NCBI RefSeq assembly: GCF_051020765.1
Contig: NW_027469365.1
Coordinates: 116,832-180,831 of the forward strand
Direction: 5' to 3'
Source: Lasioglossum baleicum
Taxonomy: Eukaryota > Arthropoda > Insecta > Hymenoptera > Halictidae
Length of the DNA stretch: 64,000 nt
Below the pieces are notes generated by a model that ran no database searches, was not told the DNA's origin, and worked only from the letters and a program-made list of their open reading frames with translations. Shown here piece by piece: positions 13,616-26,825 of the stretch (positions within the stretch are counted from its first letter, which is position 1; every line of letters starts with the position of its first letter). The position numbers and the translations under genes are program-made.

Positions 13616-15119
13616 CATGCGCATCCCAAAAAACCTGTGCATGCGCATCCCAAAAAACCTGCGCATGCGCATCCCACAAAACTTCGCACGTGTTTTTACT
13701 CGACTAGCCTGCGGGATGCATCCTCTCGCACGTGTTTTTACTCGACTAGCCTGCGGGATGCATCCTCTCGCACGTGTTTGTGCTCGACTAGCCTGCGGGA
13801 TGCATCCTCTCGCACGTGTTTTTACTTGACTAGGCTGCGGGATGCATCCTCTCGCACGTGTTTTTGCTCGACTAGCCTGCGGGATGCATCCTCTCGCACG
13901 TGTTTTTGCTCGACTAGCCTGCGGGATGCATCCTCTCGCACGTGTTTTTACTCGACAAGCCTGCGGGATGCATCCTCTCGCACGTGTTTTTGCTCGACTA
14001 GCCTGCGGGATGCATCCTCTCGCACGTGTTTTTACTCGACTAGCCTGCGGGATTCATCTCGCACGTGCTTTTACTCGACTAGCCTGCGGGATGCATCCTC
14101 TCGCACGTGTTTTTGCTCGACTAGCCTGCAGGATTCATCCTCTCGCACGTGTTTTTACTCGACTAGCCTGCGGGATGCATCCTCTCGCACGTGTTTTTAC
14201 TCGACTAGCCTGCGGGACGCATCCTCTCGCACGTGTTTTTACTCGACTAGTCTGCGGGATGCATCCTCTCGCACGTGTTTTTGCTCGACTAGCCTGCGGG
14301 ATGCATCCTCTCGCACGTGTTTTTGCTCGACTAGCCTGCGGGATGCATCCTCTCGCACGTGTTTTTACTCGACTAGCCATGCGCATCCCAAAAAACCTGC
14401 GCATGCGCATCCCAAAAAACCTGCGCATGCGCATCCCACAAAACCTGCGCATGCGCATCCCACAAAACTTCGCACGTGTTTTTACTCGACTAGCCTGCGG
14501 GATGCATCCTCTCGCACGTGTTTTTGCTCGACTAGCCTGCGGGATGCATCCTCTCGCACGTGTTTTTGCTCGACTAGCCTGCGGGATGCATCCTCTCGCA
14601 CGTGTTTTTACTCGACTAGCCTGCGGGATTCATCCTCTCGCACGTGCTTTTACTCGACTAGCCTGCGGGATGCATCCTCTCGCACGTGTTTTTGCTCGAC
14701 TAGCCTGCGGGATGAATCCTCTCGCACGTGTTTTTGCTCGACTAGCCTGCGGGATGCATCCTCTCGCACGTGTTTTTACTCGACTAGCCTGCGGGATGCA
14801 TCCTCTCGCACGTGTTTTTACTCGACTAGCCTGCGGGATGCATCCTCTCGCACGTGTTTTTACTCGACTAGCCTGCGGGAAGCATCCTCTCGCACGTGTT
14901 TTTACTCGACTAGACTGCGGGATGCATCCTCTCGCACGTGTTTTTGCTCGACTAGCCTGCGGGATGCATCCTCTCGCACGTGTTTTTGCTCGACTAGCCT
15001 GCGGGATGCATCCTCTCGCACGTGTATTTGCTCGACTAGCCTGCGGGATGCATCCTCTCGCACGTGTTTGTGCTCGACTAGCCTGCGGGATGCATCCTCT
15101 CGCACGTGTTTTTACTTGA
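13616..15119. repeat. Higher-order unit of about 1.5 kb, second copy
   Basis: This is the tandem copy of 12107-13500 at +1509 bp. It keeps the 39-bp monomer near 14051 and the four-unit cassette at 14378-14467. It has lost some plain monomers around 14.5-14.7 kb relative to the first copy. It ends in the ordered variant trio TATTTGC, TTTGTGC, ACTTGAC. Confidence 0.8.
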
Positions 15120-18100
15120 CTAGCCTGCGGGATGCATCCTCTCGCACGTGTTTTTGCTCGACTAGCCTGCGGGATGCATCCTCTCGCACGTGTTTTTGCT
15201 CGACTAGCCTGCGGGATGCATCCTCTCGCACGTGTTTTTACTCGACTAGCCATGCGCATCCCAAAAAACCTGCGCATGCGCATCCCAAAAAACCTGCGCA
15301 TGCGCATCCCACAAAACTTCGCACGTGTTTTTACTCGACTAGCCTGCGGGATGCATCCTCTCGCACGTGTTTTTACTCGACTAGCCTGCGGGATGCATCC
15401 TCTCGCACGTGTTTTTGCTCGACTAGCCTGCGGGATGCATCCTCTCGCACGTGTTTTTGCTCGACTAGCCTGCGGGATGCATCCTCTCGCACGTGTATTT
15501 GCTCGACTAGCCTGCGGGATGCATCCTCTCGCACGTGTTTGTGCTCGACTAGCCTGCGGGATGCATCCACTCGCACGTGTTTTTACTTGACTAGCCTGCG
15601 GGATGCATCCTCTCGCACGTGTTTTTGCTCGACTAGCCTGCGGGATGCATCCTCTCGCACGTGTTTTTACTCGACTAGCCTGCGGGATTCATCCTCTCGC
15701 ACGTGCTTTTACTCGACTAGCCTGCGGGATGCATCCTCTCGCACGTGTTTTTGCTCGACTAGCCTGCAGGATTCATCCTCTCGCACGTGTTTTTACTCGA
15801 CTAGCCTGCGGGATGAATCCTCTCGCACGTGTTTTTGCTCGACTAGCCTGCGGGATGCATCCTCTCGCACGTGTTTTTGCTCGACTAGCCTGCGGGATGC
15901 ATCCTCTCGCACGTGTTTTTGCTCGACTATCCTGCGGGATGCATCCTCTCGCACGTGTTTTTGCTCGACTAGCCTGCGGGATGCATCCTCTCGCACGTGT
16001 TTTTGCTCGACTAGCCTGCTGGATGCATCCTCTCGCACGTGTTTTTACTCGACTAGCCTGCGGGATGCATCCTCTCGCACGTGTTTTTGCTCGACTAGCC
16101 TGCGGGATGCATCCTCTCGCACGTGTTTTTGCTCGACTAGCCATGCGCATCCCAAAAAACCTGTGCATGCGCATCCCAAAAAACCTGCGCATGCGCATCC
16201 CACAAAACTTCGCACGTGTTTTTACTCGACTAGCCTGCGGGATGCATCCTCTCGCACGTGTTTTTACTCGACTAGCCTGCGGGATGCATCCTCTCGCACG
16301 TGTTTGTGCTCGACTAGCCTGCGGGATGCATCCTCTCGCACGTGTTTTTACTTGACTAGGCTGCGGGATGCATCCTCTCGCACGTGTTTTTGCTCGACTA
16401 GCCTGCGGGATGCATCCTCTCGCACGTGTTTTTGCTCGACTAGCCTGCGGGATGCATCCTCTCGCACGTGTTTTTACTCGACAAGCCTGCGGGATGCATC
16501 CTCTTTCACGTGTTTTTGCTCGACTAGCCTGCGGGATGCATCCTCTCGCACGTGTTTTTACTCGACTAGCCTGCGGGATTCATCTCGCACGTGCTTTTAC
16601 TCGACTAGCCTGCGGGATGCATCCTCTCGCACGTGTTTTTGCTCGACTAGCCTGCAGGATTCATCCTCTCGCACGTGTTTTTACTCGACTAGCCTGCGGG
16701 ATGCATCCTCTCGCACGTGTTTTTACTCGACTAGCCTGCGGGACGCATCCTCTCGCACGTGTTTTTACTCGACTAGTCTGCGGGATGCATCCTCTCGCAC
16801 GTGTTTTTGCTCGACTAGCCTGCGGGATGCATCCTCTCGCACGTGTTTTTGCTCGACTAGCCTGCGGGATGCATCCTCTCGCACGTGTTTTTACTCGACT
16901 AGCCATGCGCATCCCAAAAAACCTGCGCATGCGCATCCCAAAAAACCTGCGCATGCGCATCCCACAAAACCTGCGCATGCGCATCCCACAAAACTTCGCA
17001 CGTGTTTTTACTCGACTAGCCTGCGGGATGCATCCTCTCGCACGTGTTTTTGCTCGACTAGCCTGCGGGATGCATCCTCTCGCACGTGTTTTTACTCGAC
17101 TAGCCTGCGGGATGCATCCTCTCGCACGTGTTTTTGCTCGACTAGCCTGCGGGATGCATCCTCTCGCACGTGTTTTTACTCGACTAGCCTGCGGGATTCA
17201 TCCTCTCGCACGTGCTTTTACTCGACTAGCCTGCGGGATGCATCCTCTCGCACGTGTTTTTGCTCGACTAGCCTGCAGGATTCATCCTCTCGCACGTGTT
17301 TTTACTCGACTAGCCTGCGGGATGAATCCTCTCGCACGTGTTTTTGCTCGACTAGCCTGCGGGATGCATCCTCTCGCACGTGTTTTTACTCGACTAGCCT
17401 GCGGGATGCATCCTCTCGCACGTGTTTTTACTCGACTAGCCTGCGGGATGCATCCTCTCGCACGTGTTTTTACTCGACTAGCCTGCGGGAAGCATCCTCT
17501 CGCACGTGTTTTTACTCGACTAGACTGCGGGATGCATCCTCTCGCACGTGTTTTTGCTCGACTAGCCTGCGGGATGCATCCTCTCGCACGTGTTTTTGCT
17601 CGACTAGCCTGCGGGATGCATCCTCTCGCACGTGTATTTGCTCGACTAGCCTGCGGGATGCATCCTCTCGCACGTGTTTGTGCTCGACTAGCCTGCGGGA
17701 TGCATCCTCTCGCACGTGTTTTTACTTGACTAGCCTGCGGGATGCATCCTCTCGCACGTGTTTTTGCTCGACTAGCCTGCGGGATGCATCCTCTCGCACG
17801 TGTTTTTGCTCGACTAGCCTGCGGGATGCATCCTCTCGCACGTGTTTTTGCTCGACTAGCCTGCGGGATGCATCCTCTCGCACGTGTTTTTACTCGACTA
17901 GCCATGCGCATCCCAAAAAACCTGCGCATGCGCATCCCAAAAAACCTGCGCATGCGCATCCCACAAAACTTCGCACGTGTTTTTACTCGACTAGCCTGCG
18001 GGATGCATCCTCTCGCACGTGTTTTTACTCGACTAGCCTGCGGGATGCATCCTCTCGCACGTGTTTTTGCTCGACTAGCCTGCGGGATGCATCCTCTCGC

Positions 18101-21100
18101 ACGTGTTTTTGCTCGACTAGCCTGCGGGATGCATCCTCTCGCACGTGTATTTGCTCGACTAGCCTGCGGGATGCATCCTCTCGCACGTGTTTGTGCTCGA
18201 CTAGCGTGCGGGATGCATCCACTCGCACGTGTTTTTACTTGACTAGCCTGCGGGATGCATCCTCTCGCACGTGTTTTTGCTCGACTAGCCTGCGGGATGC
18301 ATCCTCTCGCACGTGTTTTTGCTCGACTAGCCTGCGGGATGCATCCTCTCGCACGTGTTTTTACTCGACTAGCCTGCGGGATGCATCCTCTCGCACGTGT
18401 TTTTGCTCGACTAGCCTGCGGGATGCATCCTCTCGCACGTGTTTTTGCTCGACTAGCCATGCGCATCCCAAAAAACCTGCGCATGCGCATCCCACAAAAC
18501 TTCGCACGTGTTTTTACTCGACTAGCCTGCGGGATGCATCCTCTCGCACGTGTTTTTACTCGACTAGCCTGTTGGATGCATCCTCTCGCACGTGTTTTTG
18601 CTCGACTAGCCTGCGGGATGCATCCTCTCGCACGTGTTTTTACTCGACTAGCCTGCGGGATTCATCCTCTCGCACGTGCTTTTACTCGACTAGCCTGCGG
18701 GATGCATCCTCTCGCACGTGTTTTTGCTCGACTAGCCTGCAGGATTCATCCTCTCGCACGTGTTTTTACTCGACTAGCCTGCGGGATGAATCCTCTCGCA
18801 CGTGTTTTTGCTCGACTAGCCTGCGGGATGCATCCTCTCGCACGTGTTTTTGCTCGACTAGCCTGCGGGACGCATCCTCTCGCACGTGTTTTTACTCGAC
18901 TAGCCTGCGGGATGCAACCTCTCGCACGTGTTTTTGCTCGACTAGCCTGCAGGATTCATCCTCTCGCACGTGTTTTTACTCGACTAGCCTGCGGGATGAA
19001 TCCTCTCGCACGTGTTTTTGCTCGACTAGCCTGCGGGATGCATCCTCTCGCACGTGTTTTTACTCGACTAGCCTGCGGGATGCATCCTCTCGCACGTGTT
19101 TTTACTCGACTAGCCTGCGGGATGCATCCTCTCGCACGTGTTTTTACTCGACTAGCCTGCGGGAAGCATCCTCTCGCACGTGTTTTTACTCGACTAGACT
19201 GCGGGATGCATCCTCTCGCACGTGTTTTTGCTCGACTAGCCTGCGGGATGCATCCTCTCGCACGTGTTTTTGCTCGACTAGCCTGCGGGATGCATCCTCT
19301 CGCACGTGTATTTGCTCGACTAGCCTGCGGGATGCATCCTCTCGCACGTGTTTGTGCTCGACTAGCCTGCGGGATGCATCCTCTCGCACGTGTTTTTACT
19401 TGACTAGCCTGCGGGATGCATCCTCTCGCACGTGTTTTTGCTCGACTAGCCTGCGGGATGCATCCTCTCGCACGTGTTTTTGCTCGACTAGCCTGCGGGA
19501 TGCATCCTCTCGCACGTGTTTTTACTCGACTAGCCATGCGCATCCCAAAAAACCTGCGCATGCGCATCCCAAAAAACCTGCGCATGCGCATCCCACAAAA
19601 CTTCGCACGTGTTTTTACTCGACTAGCCTGCGGGATGCATCCTCTCGCACGTGTTTTTACTCGACTAGCCTGCGGGATGCATCCTCTCGCACGTGTTTTT
19701 GCTCGACTAGCCTGCGGGATGCATCCTCTCGCACGTGTTTTTGCTCGACTAGCCTGCGGGATGCATCCTCTCGCACGTGTATTTGCTCGACTAGCCTGCG
19801 GGATGCATCCTCTCGAACGTGTTTGTGCTCGACTAGCCTGCGGGATGCATCCACTCGCACGTGTTTTTACTTGACTAGCCTGCGGGATGCATCCTCTCGC
19901 ACGTGTTTTTGCTCGACTAGCCTGCGGGATGCATCCTCTCGCACGTGTATTTGCTCGACTAGCCTGCGGGATGCATCCTCTCGCACGTGTTTGTGCTCGA
20001 CTAGCCTGCGGGATGCATCCACTCGCACGTGTTTTTACTTGACTAGCCTGCGGGATGCATCCTCTCGCACGTGTTTTTGCTCGACTAGCCTGCGGGATGC
20101 ATCCTCTCGCACGTGTTTTTACTCGACTAGCCTGCGGGATTCATCCTCTCGCACGTGTTTTTACTTGACTAGGCTGCGGGATGCATCCTCTCGCACGTGT
20201 TTTTGCTCGACTAGCCTGCGGGATGCATCCTCTCGCACGTGTTTTTGCTCGACTAGCCTGCGGGATGCATCCTCTCGCACGTGTTTTTACTCGACAAGCC
20301 TGCGGGATGCATCCTCTCGCACGTGTTTTTGCTCGACTAGCCTGCGGGATGCATCCTCTCGCACGTGTTTTTACTCGACTAGCCTGCAGGATTCATCTCG
20401 CACGTGCTTTTACTCGACTAGCCTTCGGGATGCATCCTCTCGCACGTGTTTTTGCTCGACTAGCCTGCAGGATTCATCCTCTCGCACGTGTTTTTACTCG
20501 ACTAGCCTGCGGGATGCATCCTCTCGCACGTGTTTTTACTCGACTAGCCTGCGGGACGCATCCTCTCGCACGTGTTTTTACTCGACTAGTCTGCGGGATG
20601 CATCCTCTCGCACGTGTTTTTGCTCGACTAGCCTGCGGGATGCATCCTCTCGCACGTGTTTTTGCTCGACTAGCCTGCGGGATGCATCCTCTCGCACGTG
20701 TTTTTGCTCGACTAGCCTGCGGGATGCATCCTCTCGCACGTGTTTTTACTCGACTAGCCATGCGCATCCCAAAAAACCTGCGCATGCGCATCCCAAAAAA
20801 CCTGCGCATGCGCATCCCACAAAACCTGCGCATGCGCATCCCACAAAACTTCGCACGTGTTTTTACTCGACTAGCCTGCGGGATGCATCCTCTCGCACGT
20901 GTTTTTGCTCGACTAGCCTGCGGGATGCATCCTCTCGCACGTGTTTTTACTCGACTAGCCTGCGGGATGCATCCTCTCGCACGTGTTTTTGCTCGACTAG
21001 CCTGCGGGATGCATCCTCTCGCACGTGTTTTTACTCGACTAGCCTGCGGGATTCATCCTCTCGCACGTGCTTTTACTCGACTAGCCTGCGGGATGCATCC

Positions 21101-22930
21101 TCTCGCACGTGTTTTTGCTCGACTAGCCTGCAGGATTCATCCTCTCGCACGTGTTTTTACTCGACTAGCCTGCGGGATGAATCCTCTCGCACGTGTTTTT
21201 GCTCGACTAGCCTGCGGGATGCATCCTCTCGCACGTGTTTTTACTCGACTAGCCTGCGGGATGCATCCTCTCGCACGTGTTTTTACTCGACTAGCCTGCG
21301 GGATGCATCCTCTCGCACGTGTTTTTACTCGACTAGCCTGCGGGAAGCATCCTCTCGCACGTGTTTTTACTCGACTAGACTGCGGGATGCATCCTCTCGC
21401 ACGTGTTTTTGCTCGACTAGCCTGCGGGATGCATCCTCTCGCACGTGTTTTTGCTCGACTAGCCTGCGGGATGCATCCTCTCGCACGTGTATTTGCTCGA
21501 CTAGCCTGCGGGATGCATCCTCTCGCACGTGTTTGTGCTCGACTAGCCTGCGGGATGCATCCTCTCGCACGTGTTTTTACTTGACTAGCCTGCGGGATGC
21601 ATCCTCTCGCACGTGTTTTTGCTCGACTAGCCTGCGGGATGCATCCTCTCGCACGTGTTTTTGCTCGACTAGCCTGCGGGATGCATCCTCTCGCACGTGT
21701 TTTTACTCGACTAGCCATGCGCATCCCAAAAAACCTGCGCATGCGCATCCCAAAAAACCTGCGCATGCGCATCCCAAAAAACCTGCGCATGCGCATCCCA
21801 AAAAACCTGCGCATGCGCATCCCACAAAACTTCGCACGTGTTTTTACTCGACTAGCCTGCGGGATGCATCCTCTCGCACGTGTTTTTACTCGACTAGCCT
21901 GCGGGATGCATCCTCTCGCACGTGTTTTTGCTCGACTAGCCTGCGGGATGCATCCTCTCGCACGTGTTTTTGCTCGACTAGCCTGCGGGATGCATCCTCT
22001 CGCACGTGTATTTGCTCGACTAGCCTGCGGGATGCATCCTCTCGCACGTGTTTGTGCTCGACTAGCCTGCGGGATGCATCCACTCGCACGTGTTTTTACT
22101 TGACTAGCCTGCGGGATGCATCCTCTCGCACGTGTTTTTGCTCGACTAGCCTGCGGGATGCATCCTCTCGCACGTGTTTTTGCTCGACTAGCCTGCGGGA
22201 TGCATCCTCTCGCACGTGTTTTTACTCGACTAGCCTGCGGGAAGCATCCTCTCGCACGTGTTTTTACTCGACTAGACTGCGGGATGCATCCTCTCGCACG
22301 TGTTTTTGCTCGACTAGCCTGCGGGATGCATCCTCTCGCACGTGTTTTTGCTCGACTAGCCTGCGGGATGCATCCTCTCGCACGTGTATTTGCTCGACTA
22401 GCCTGCGGGATGCATCCTCTCGCACGTGTTTGTGCTCGACTAGCCTGCGGGATGCATCCTCTCGCACGTGTTTTTACTTGACTAGCCTGCGGGATGCATC
22501 CTCTCGCACGTGTTTTTGCTCGACTAGCCTGCGGGATGCATCCTCTCGCACGTGTTTTTGCTCGACTAGCCTGCGGGATGCATCCTCTCGCACGTGTTTT
22601 TACTCGACTAGCCATGCGCATCCCAAAAAACCTGCGCATGCGCATCCCACAAAACTTCGCACGTGTTTTTACTCGACTAGCCTGCGGGATGCATCCTCTC
22701 GCACGTGTTTTTACTCGACTAGCCTGCGGGATGCATCCTCTCGCACGTGTTTTTGCTCGACTAGCCTGCGGGATGCATCCTCTCGCACGTGTTTTTGCTC
22801 GACTAGCCTGCGGGATGCATCCTCTCGCACGTGTATTTGCTCGACTAGCCTGCGGGATGCATCCTCTCGCACGTGTTTGTGCTCGACTAGCCTGCGGGAT
22901 GCATCCTCTCGCACGTGTTTTTACTTGACT
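15120..22930. repeat. Array block with many short segments ending in the variant trio
   Basis: The block is satellite only. Cassettes start at 15251, 16142, 16904, 17903, 18458, 19535, 20759, 21716 and 22613. Segments of about 0.4-1.4 kb end in the trio TATTTGC, TTTGTGC, ACTTGAC (TGA ends at 15590, 17729, 18242, 19403, 19874, 21584, 22103, 22481 and 22928). Several of these trios carry CATCCACTCGC, as near 15567, 18208 and 19852. Most of the block reappears at 32.8-40.5 kb and again, for its right part, at 42-44 kb. No gene is seen. Confidence 0.88.
21716..21829. repeat. Five-unit 24-bp cassette, AAAAC arrangement
   Basis: This cassette has four units ending in A6 and a last unit ending in ACAAAA. 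It contains four complete TGCGCATGCGCA palindromes at 24-bp spacing. The only other cassette with this arrangement is at 43795-43908, which sits in the same surroundings 22,079 bp further on. The three remaining five-unit cassettes (6989, 9101, 25151) have three A6 units followed by two ACAAAA units. Confidence 0.92.
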
Positions 22931-23890
22931 AGCCTGCGGGATGCATCCTCTCGCACGTGTTTTTGCTCGACTAGCCTGCGGGATGCATCCTCTCGCACGT
23001 GTTTTTGCTCGACTAGCCTGCGGGATGCATCCTCTCGCACGTGTTTTTACTCGACTAGCCTGCGGGATGCATCCTCTCGCACGTGTTTTTGCTCGACTAG
23101 CCTGCGGGATGCATCCTCTCGCACGTGTTTTTGCTCGACTAGCCATGCGCATCCCAAAAAACCTGCGCATGCGCATCCCACAAAACTTCGCACGTGTTTT
23201 AACTCGACTAGCCTGCGGGATGCATCCTCTCGCACGTGTTTTTACTCGACTAGCCTGTTGGATGCATCCTCTCGCACGTGTTTTTGCTCGACTAGCCTGC
23301 GGGATGCATCCTCTCGCACGTGTTTTTACTCGACTAGCCTGCGGGATTCATCCTCTCGCACGTGCTTTTACTCGACTAGCCTGCGGGATGCATCCTCTCG
23401 CACGTGTTTTTGCTCGACTAGCCTGCAGGATTCATCCTCTCGCACGTGTTTTTACTCGACTAGCCTGCGGGATGAATCCTCTCGCACGTGTTTTTGCTCG
23501 ACTAGCCTGCGGGATGCATCCTCTCGCACGTGTTTTTGCTCGACTAGCCTGCGGGACGCATCCTCTCGCACGTGTTTTTACTCGACTAGCCTGCGGGATG
23601 CATCCTCCCGCACGTGTTTTTACTCGACTAGCCTGCGGGAAGCATCCTCTTGCACGTGTTTTTACTCGACTAGCCTGCGGGATGCATCCTCTCGCACGTG
23701 TTTTTACTCGACTAGCCTGCGGGAAGCATCCTCTCGCACGTGTTTTTACTCGACTAGTCTGCGGGAAGCATCCTCTCGCACGTGTTTTTACTCGACTAGT
23801 CTGCGGGATGCATCCTCTCGCACGTGTTTTTGCTCGACTAGCCTGCGGGATGCATCCTCTCGCACGTGCTTTTGCTCGACTAGCCTGCGG
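22930..23890. repeat. Copy of 5.87-6.83 kb
   Basis: The block matches 5.87-6.83 kb at a constant offset of 17,064 bp. The cassette at 6080 corresponds to 23144, and the rare GTTTTAACTC monomer near 6137 corresponds to the one near 23201. The CCTCCCGCACG, CTCTTGCACG and GAAGCAT run is also kept. The match stops after a GTGCTTTTGC monomer near 23870, where the sequence changes to a different part of the array. Confidence 0.83.
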
Positions 23891-25150
23891 GATGCATCCT
23901 CTCGCACGTGTTTTTACTCGACTAGCCTGCGGGATTCATCCTCTCGCACGTGCTTTTACTCGACTAGCCTGCGGGATGCATCCTCTCGCACGTGTTTTTG
24001 CTCGACTAGCCTGCAGGATTCATCCTCTCGCACGTGTTTTTACTCGACTAGCCTGCGGGATGAATCCTCTCGCACGTGTTTTTGCTCGACTAGCCTGCGG
24101 GATGCATCCTCTCGCACGTGTTTTTGCTCGACTAGCCTGCGGGATGCATCCTCTCGCACGTGTTTTTGCTCGACTATCCTGCGGGATGCATCCTCTCGCA
24201 CGTGTTTTTGCTCGACTAGCCTGCGGGATGCATCCTCTCGCACGTGTTTTTGCTCGACTAGCCTGCGGGATGCATCCTCTCGCACGTGTTTTTACTCGAC
24301 TAGCCTGCGGGATGCATCCTCTCGCACGTGTTTTTGCTCGACTAGCCTGCGGGATGCATCCTCTCGCACGTGTTTTTGCTCGACTAGCCATGCGCATCCC
24401 AAAAAACCTGTGCATGCGCATCCCAAAAAACCTGCGCATGCGCATCCCACAAAACTTCGCACGTGTTTTTACTCGACTAGCCTGCGGGATGCATCCTCTC
24501 GCACGTGTTTTTACTCGACTAGCCTGCGGGATGCATCCTCTCGCACGTGTTTGTGCTCGACTAGCCTGCGGGATGCATCCTCTCGCACGTGTTTTTACTT
24601 GACTAGGCTGCGGGATGCATCCTCTCGCACGTGTTTTTGCTCGACTAGCCTGCGGGATGCATCCTCTCGCACGTATTTTTGCTCGACTAGCCTGCGGGAT
24701 GCATCCTCTCGCACGTGTTTTTACTCGACAAGCCTGCGGGATGCATCCTCTCGCACGTGTTTTTGCTCGACTAGCCTGCGGGATGCATCCTCTCGCACGT
24801 GTTTTTACTCGACTAGCCTGCGGGATTCATCTCGCACGTGCTTTTACTCGACTAGCCTGCGGGATGCATCCTCTCGCACGTGTTTTTGCTCGACTAGCCT
24901 GCAGGATTCATCCTCTCGCACGTGTTTTTACTCGACTAGCCTGCGGGATGCATCCTCTCGCACGTGTTTTTACTCGACTAGCCTGCGGGACGCATCCTCT
25001 CGCACGTGTTTTTACTCGACTAGTCTGCGGGATGCATCCTCTCGCACGTGTTTTTGCTCGACTAGCCTGCGGGATGCATCCTCTCGCACGTGTTTTTGCT
25101 CGACTAGCCTGCGGGATGCATCCTCTCGCACGTGTTTTTACTCGACTAGC
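23890..25150. repeat. Copy of 11.6-12.87 kb
   Basis: After the break near 23.9 kb the array follows 11.6-12.87 kb at an offset of 12,282 bp. The cassette at 12107 corresponds to 24389, and the rare CACGTA monomer near 12391 to the one near 24673. The four-unit cassette expected at 25151 is instead a five-unit one, and the array beyond it follows another source. The switch therefore lies at or just before that cassette. Confidence 0.8.
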
Positions 25151-25264
25151 CATGCGCATCCCAAAAAACCTGCGCATGCGCATCCCAAAAAACCTGCGCA
25201 TGCGCATCCCAAAAAACCTGCGCATGCGCATCCCACAAAACCTGCGCATGCGCATCCCACAAAA
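25151..25264. repeat. Five-unit cassette at a switch between two source regions
   Basis: The arrangement is AAACC: three A6 units, then two ACAAAA units. To its left the array matches 12 kb (offset 12,282 bp). To its right, and in its unit number, it matches the cassette at 9101-9214 (offset 16,050 bp). The local left flank is similar in both sources, so the exact joint could be up to about 400 bp to the left. Confidence 0.75.
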
Positions 25265-25679
25265 CTTCGCACGTGTTTTTACTCGACTAGCCTGCGGGAT
25301 GCATCCTCTCGCACGTGTTTTTGCTCGACTAGCCTGCGGGATGCATCCTCTCGCACGTGTTTTTACTCGACTAGCCTGCGGGATGCATCCTCTCGCACGT
25401 GTTTTTGCTCGACTAGCCTGCGGGATGCATCCTCTCGCACGTGTTTTTACTCGACTAGCCTGCGGGATTCATCCTCTCGCACGTGCTTTTACTCGACTAG
25501 CCTGCGGGATGCATCCTCTCGCACGTGTTTTTGCTCGACTAGCCTGCGGGATGCATCCTCTCGCACGTGTTTTTGCTCGACTAGCCTGCGGGATGCATCC
25601 TCTCGCACGTGTTTTTACTCGACTAGCCTGCGGGATGCATCCTCTCGCACGTGTTTTTGCTCGACTAGCCTGCGGGATG

Positions 25680-26252
25680 CATCCTCTCGCACGTGTTTTT
25701 GCTCGACTAGCCATGCGCATCCCAAAAAACCTGCGCATGCGCATCCCACAAAACTTCGCACGTGTTTTTACTCGACTAGCCTGCGGGATGCATCCTCTCG
25801 CACGTGTTTTTACTCGACTAGCCTGTTGGATGCATCCTCTCGCACGTGTTTTTGCTCGACTAGCCTGCGGGATGCATCCTCTCGCACGTGTTTTTACTCG
25901 ACTAGCCTGCGGGATTCATCCTCTCGCACGTGCTTTTACTCGACTAGCCTGCGGGATGCATTCTCTCGCACGTGTTTTTGCTCGACTAGCCTGCAGGATT
26001 CATCCTCTCGCACGTGTTTTTACTCGACTAGCCTGCGGGATGAATCCTCTCGCACGTGTTTTTGCTCGACTAGCCTGCGGGATGCATCCTCTCGCACGTG
26101 TTTTTGCTCGACTAGCCTGCGGGACGCATCCTCTCGCACGTGTTTTTACTCGACTAGCCTGCGGGATGCATCCTCCCGCACGTTTTTTTACTCGACTAGC
26201 CTGCGGGAAGCATCCTCTTGCACGTGTTTTTACTCGACTAGCCTGCGGGATG
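25680..26252. repeat. 573-bp tandem duplication, first copy
   Basis: Two cassettes (25712 and 26285) and two GTTTTTTTAC monomers (26181 and 26754) are exactly 573 bp apart. The corresponding region at 9.66-10.2 kb has this segment once, so the duplication arose in this copy. The length equals thirteen 42-bp steps plus one 27-bp cassette increment. Confidence 0.85.
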
Positions 26253-26825
26253 CATCCTCTCGCACGTGTTTTTGCTCGACTAGCCATGCGCATCCCAAAA
26301 AACCTGCGCATGCGCATCCCACAAAACTTCGCACGTGTTTTTACTCGACTAGCCTGCGGGATGCATCCTCTCGCACGTGTTTTTACTCGACTAGCCTGTT
26401 GGATGCATCCTCTCGCACGTGTTTTTGCTCGACTAGCCTGCGGGATGCATCCTCTCGCACGTGTTTTTACTCGACTAGCCTGCGGGATTCATCCTCTCGC
26501 ACGTGCTTTTACTCGACTAGCCTGCGGGATGCATTCTCTCGCACGTGTTTTTGCTCGACTAGCCTGCAGGATTCATCCTCTCGCACGTGTTTTTACTCGA
26601 CTAGCCTGCGGGATGAATCCTCTCGCACGTGTTTTTGCTCGACTAGCCTGCGGGATGCATCCTCTCGCACGTGTTTTTGCTCGACTAGCCTGCGGGACGC
26701 ATCCTCTCGCACGTGTTTTTACTCGACTAGCCTGCGGGATGCATCCTCCCGCACGTTTTTTTACTCGACTAGCCTGCGGGAAGCATCCTCTTGCACGTGT
26801 TTTTACTCGACTAGCCTGCGGGATG
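26253..26825. repeat. 573-bp tandem duplication, second copy
   Basis: This is the second copy of 25680-26252. After it the array resumes the order seen at 10.2-11.1 kb, now at an offset of 16,623 bp instead of 16,050 bp, which fits one added 573-bp segment. Confidence 0.85.
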
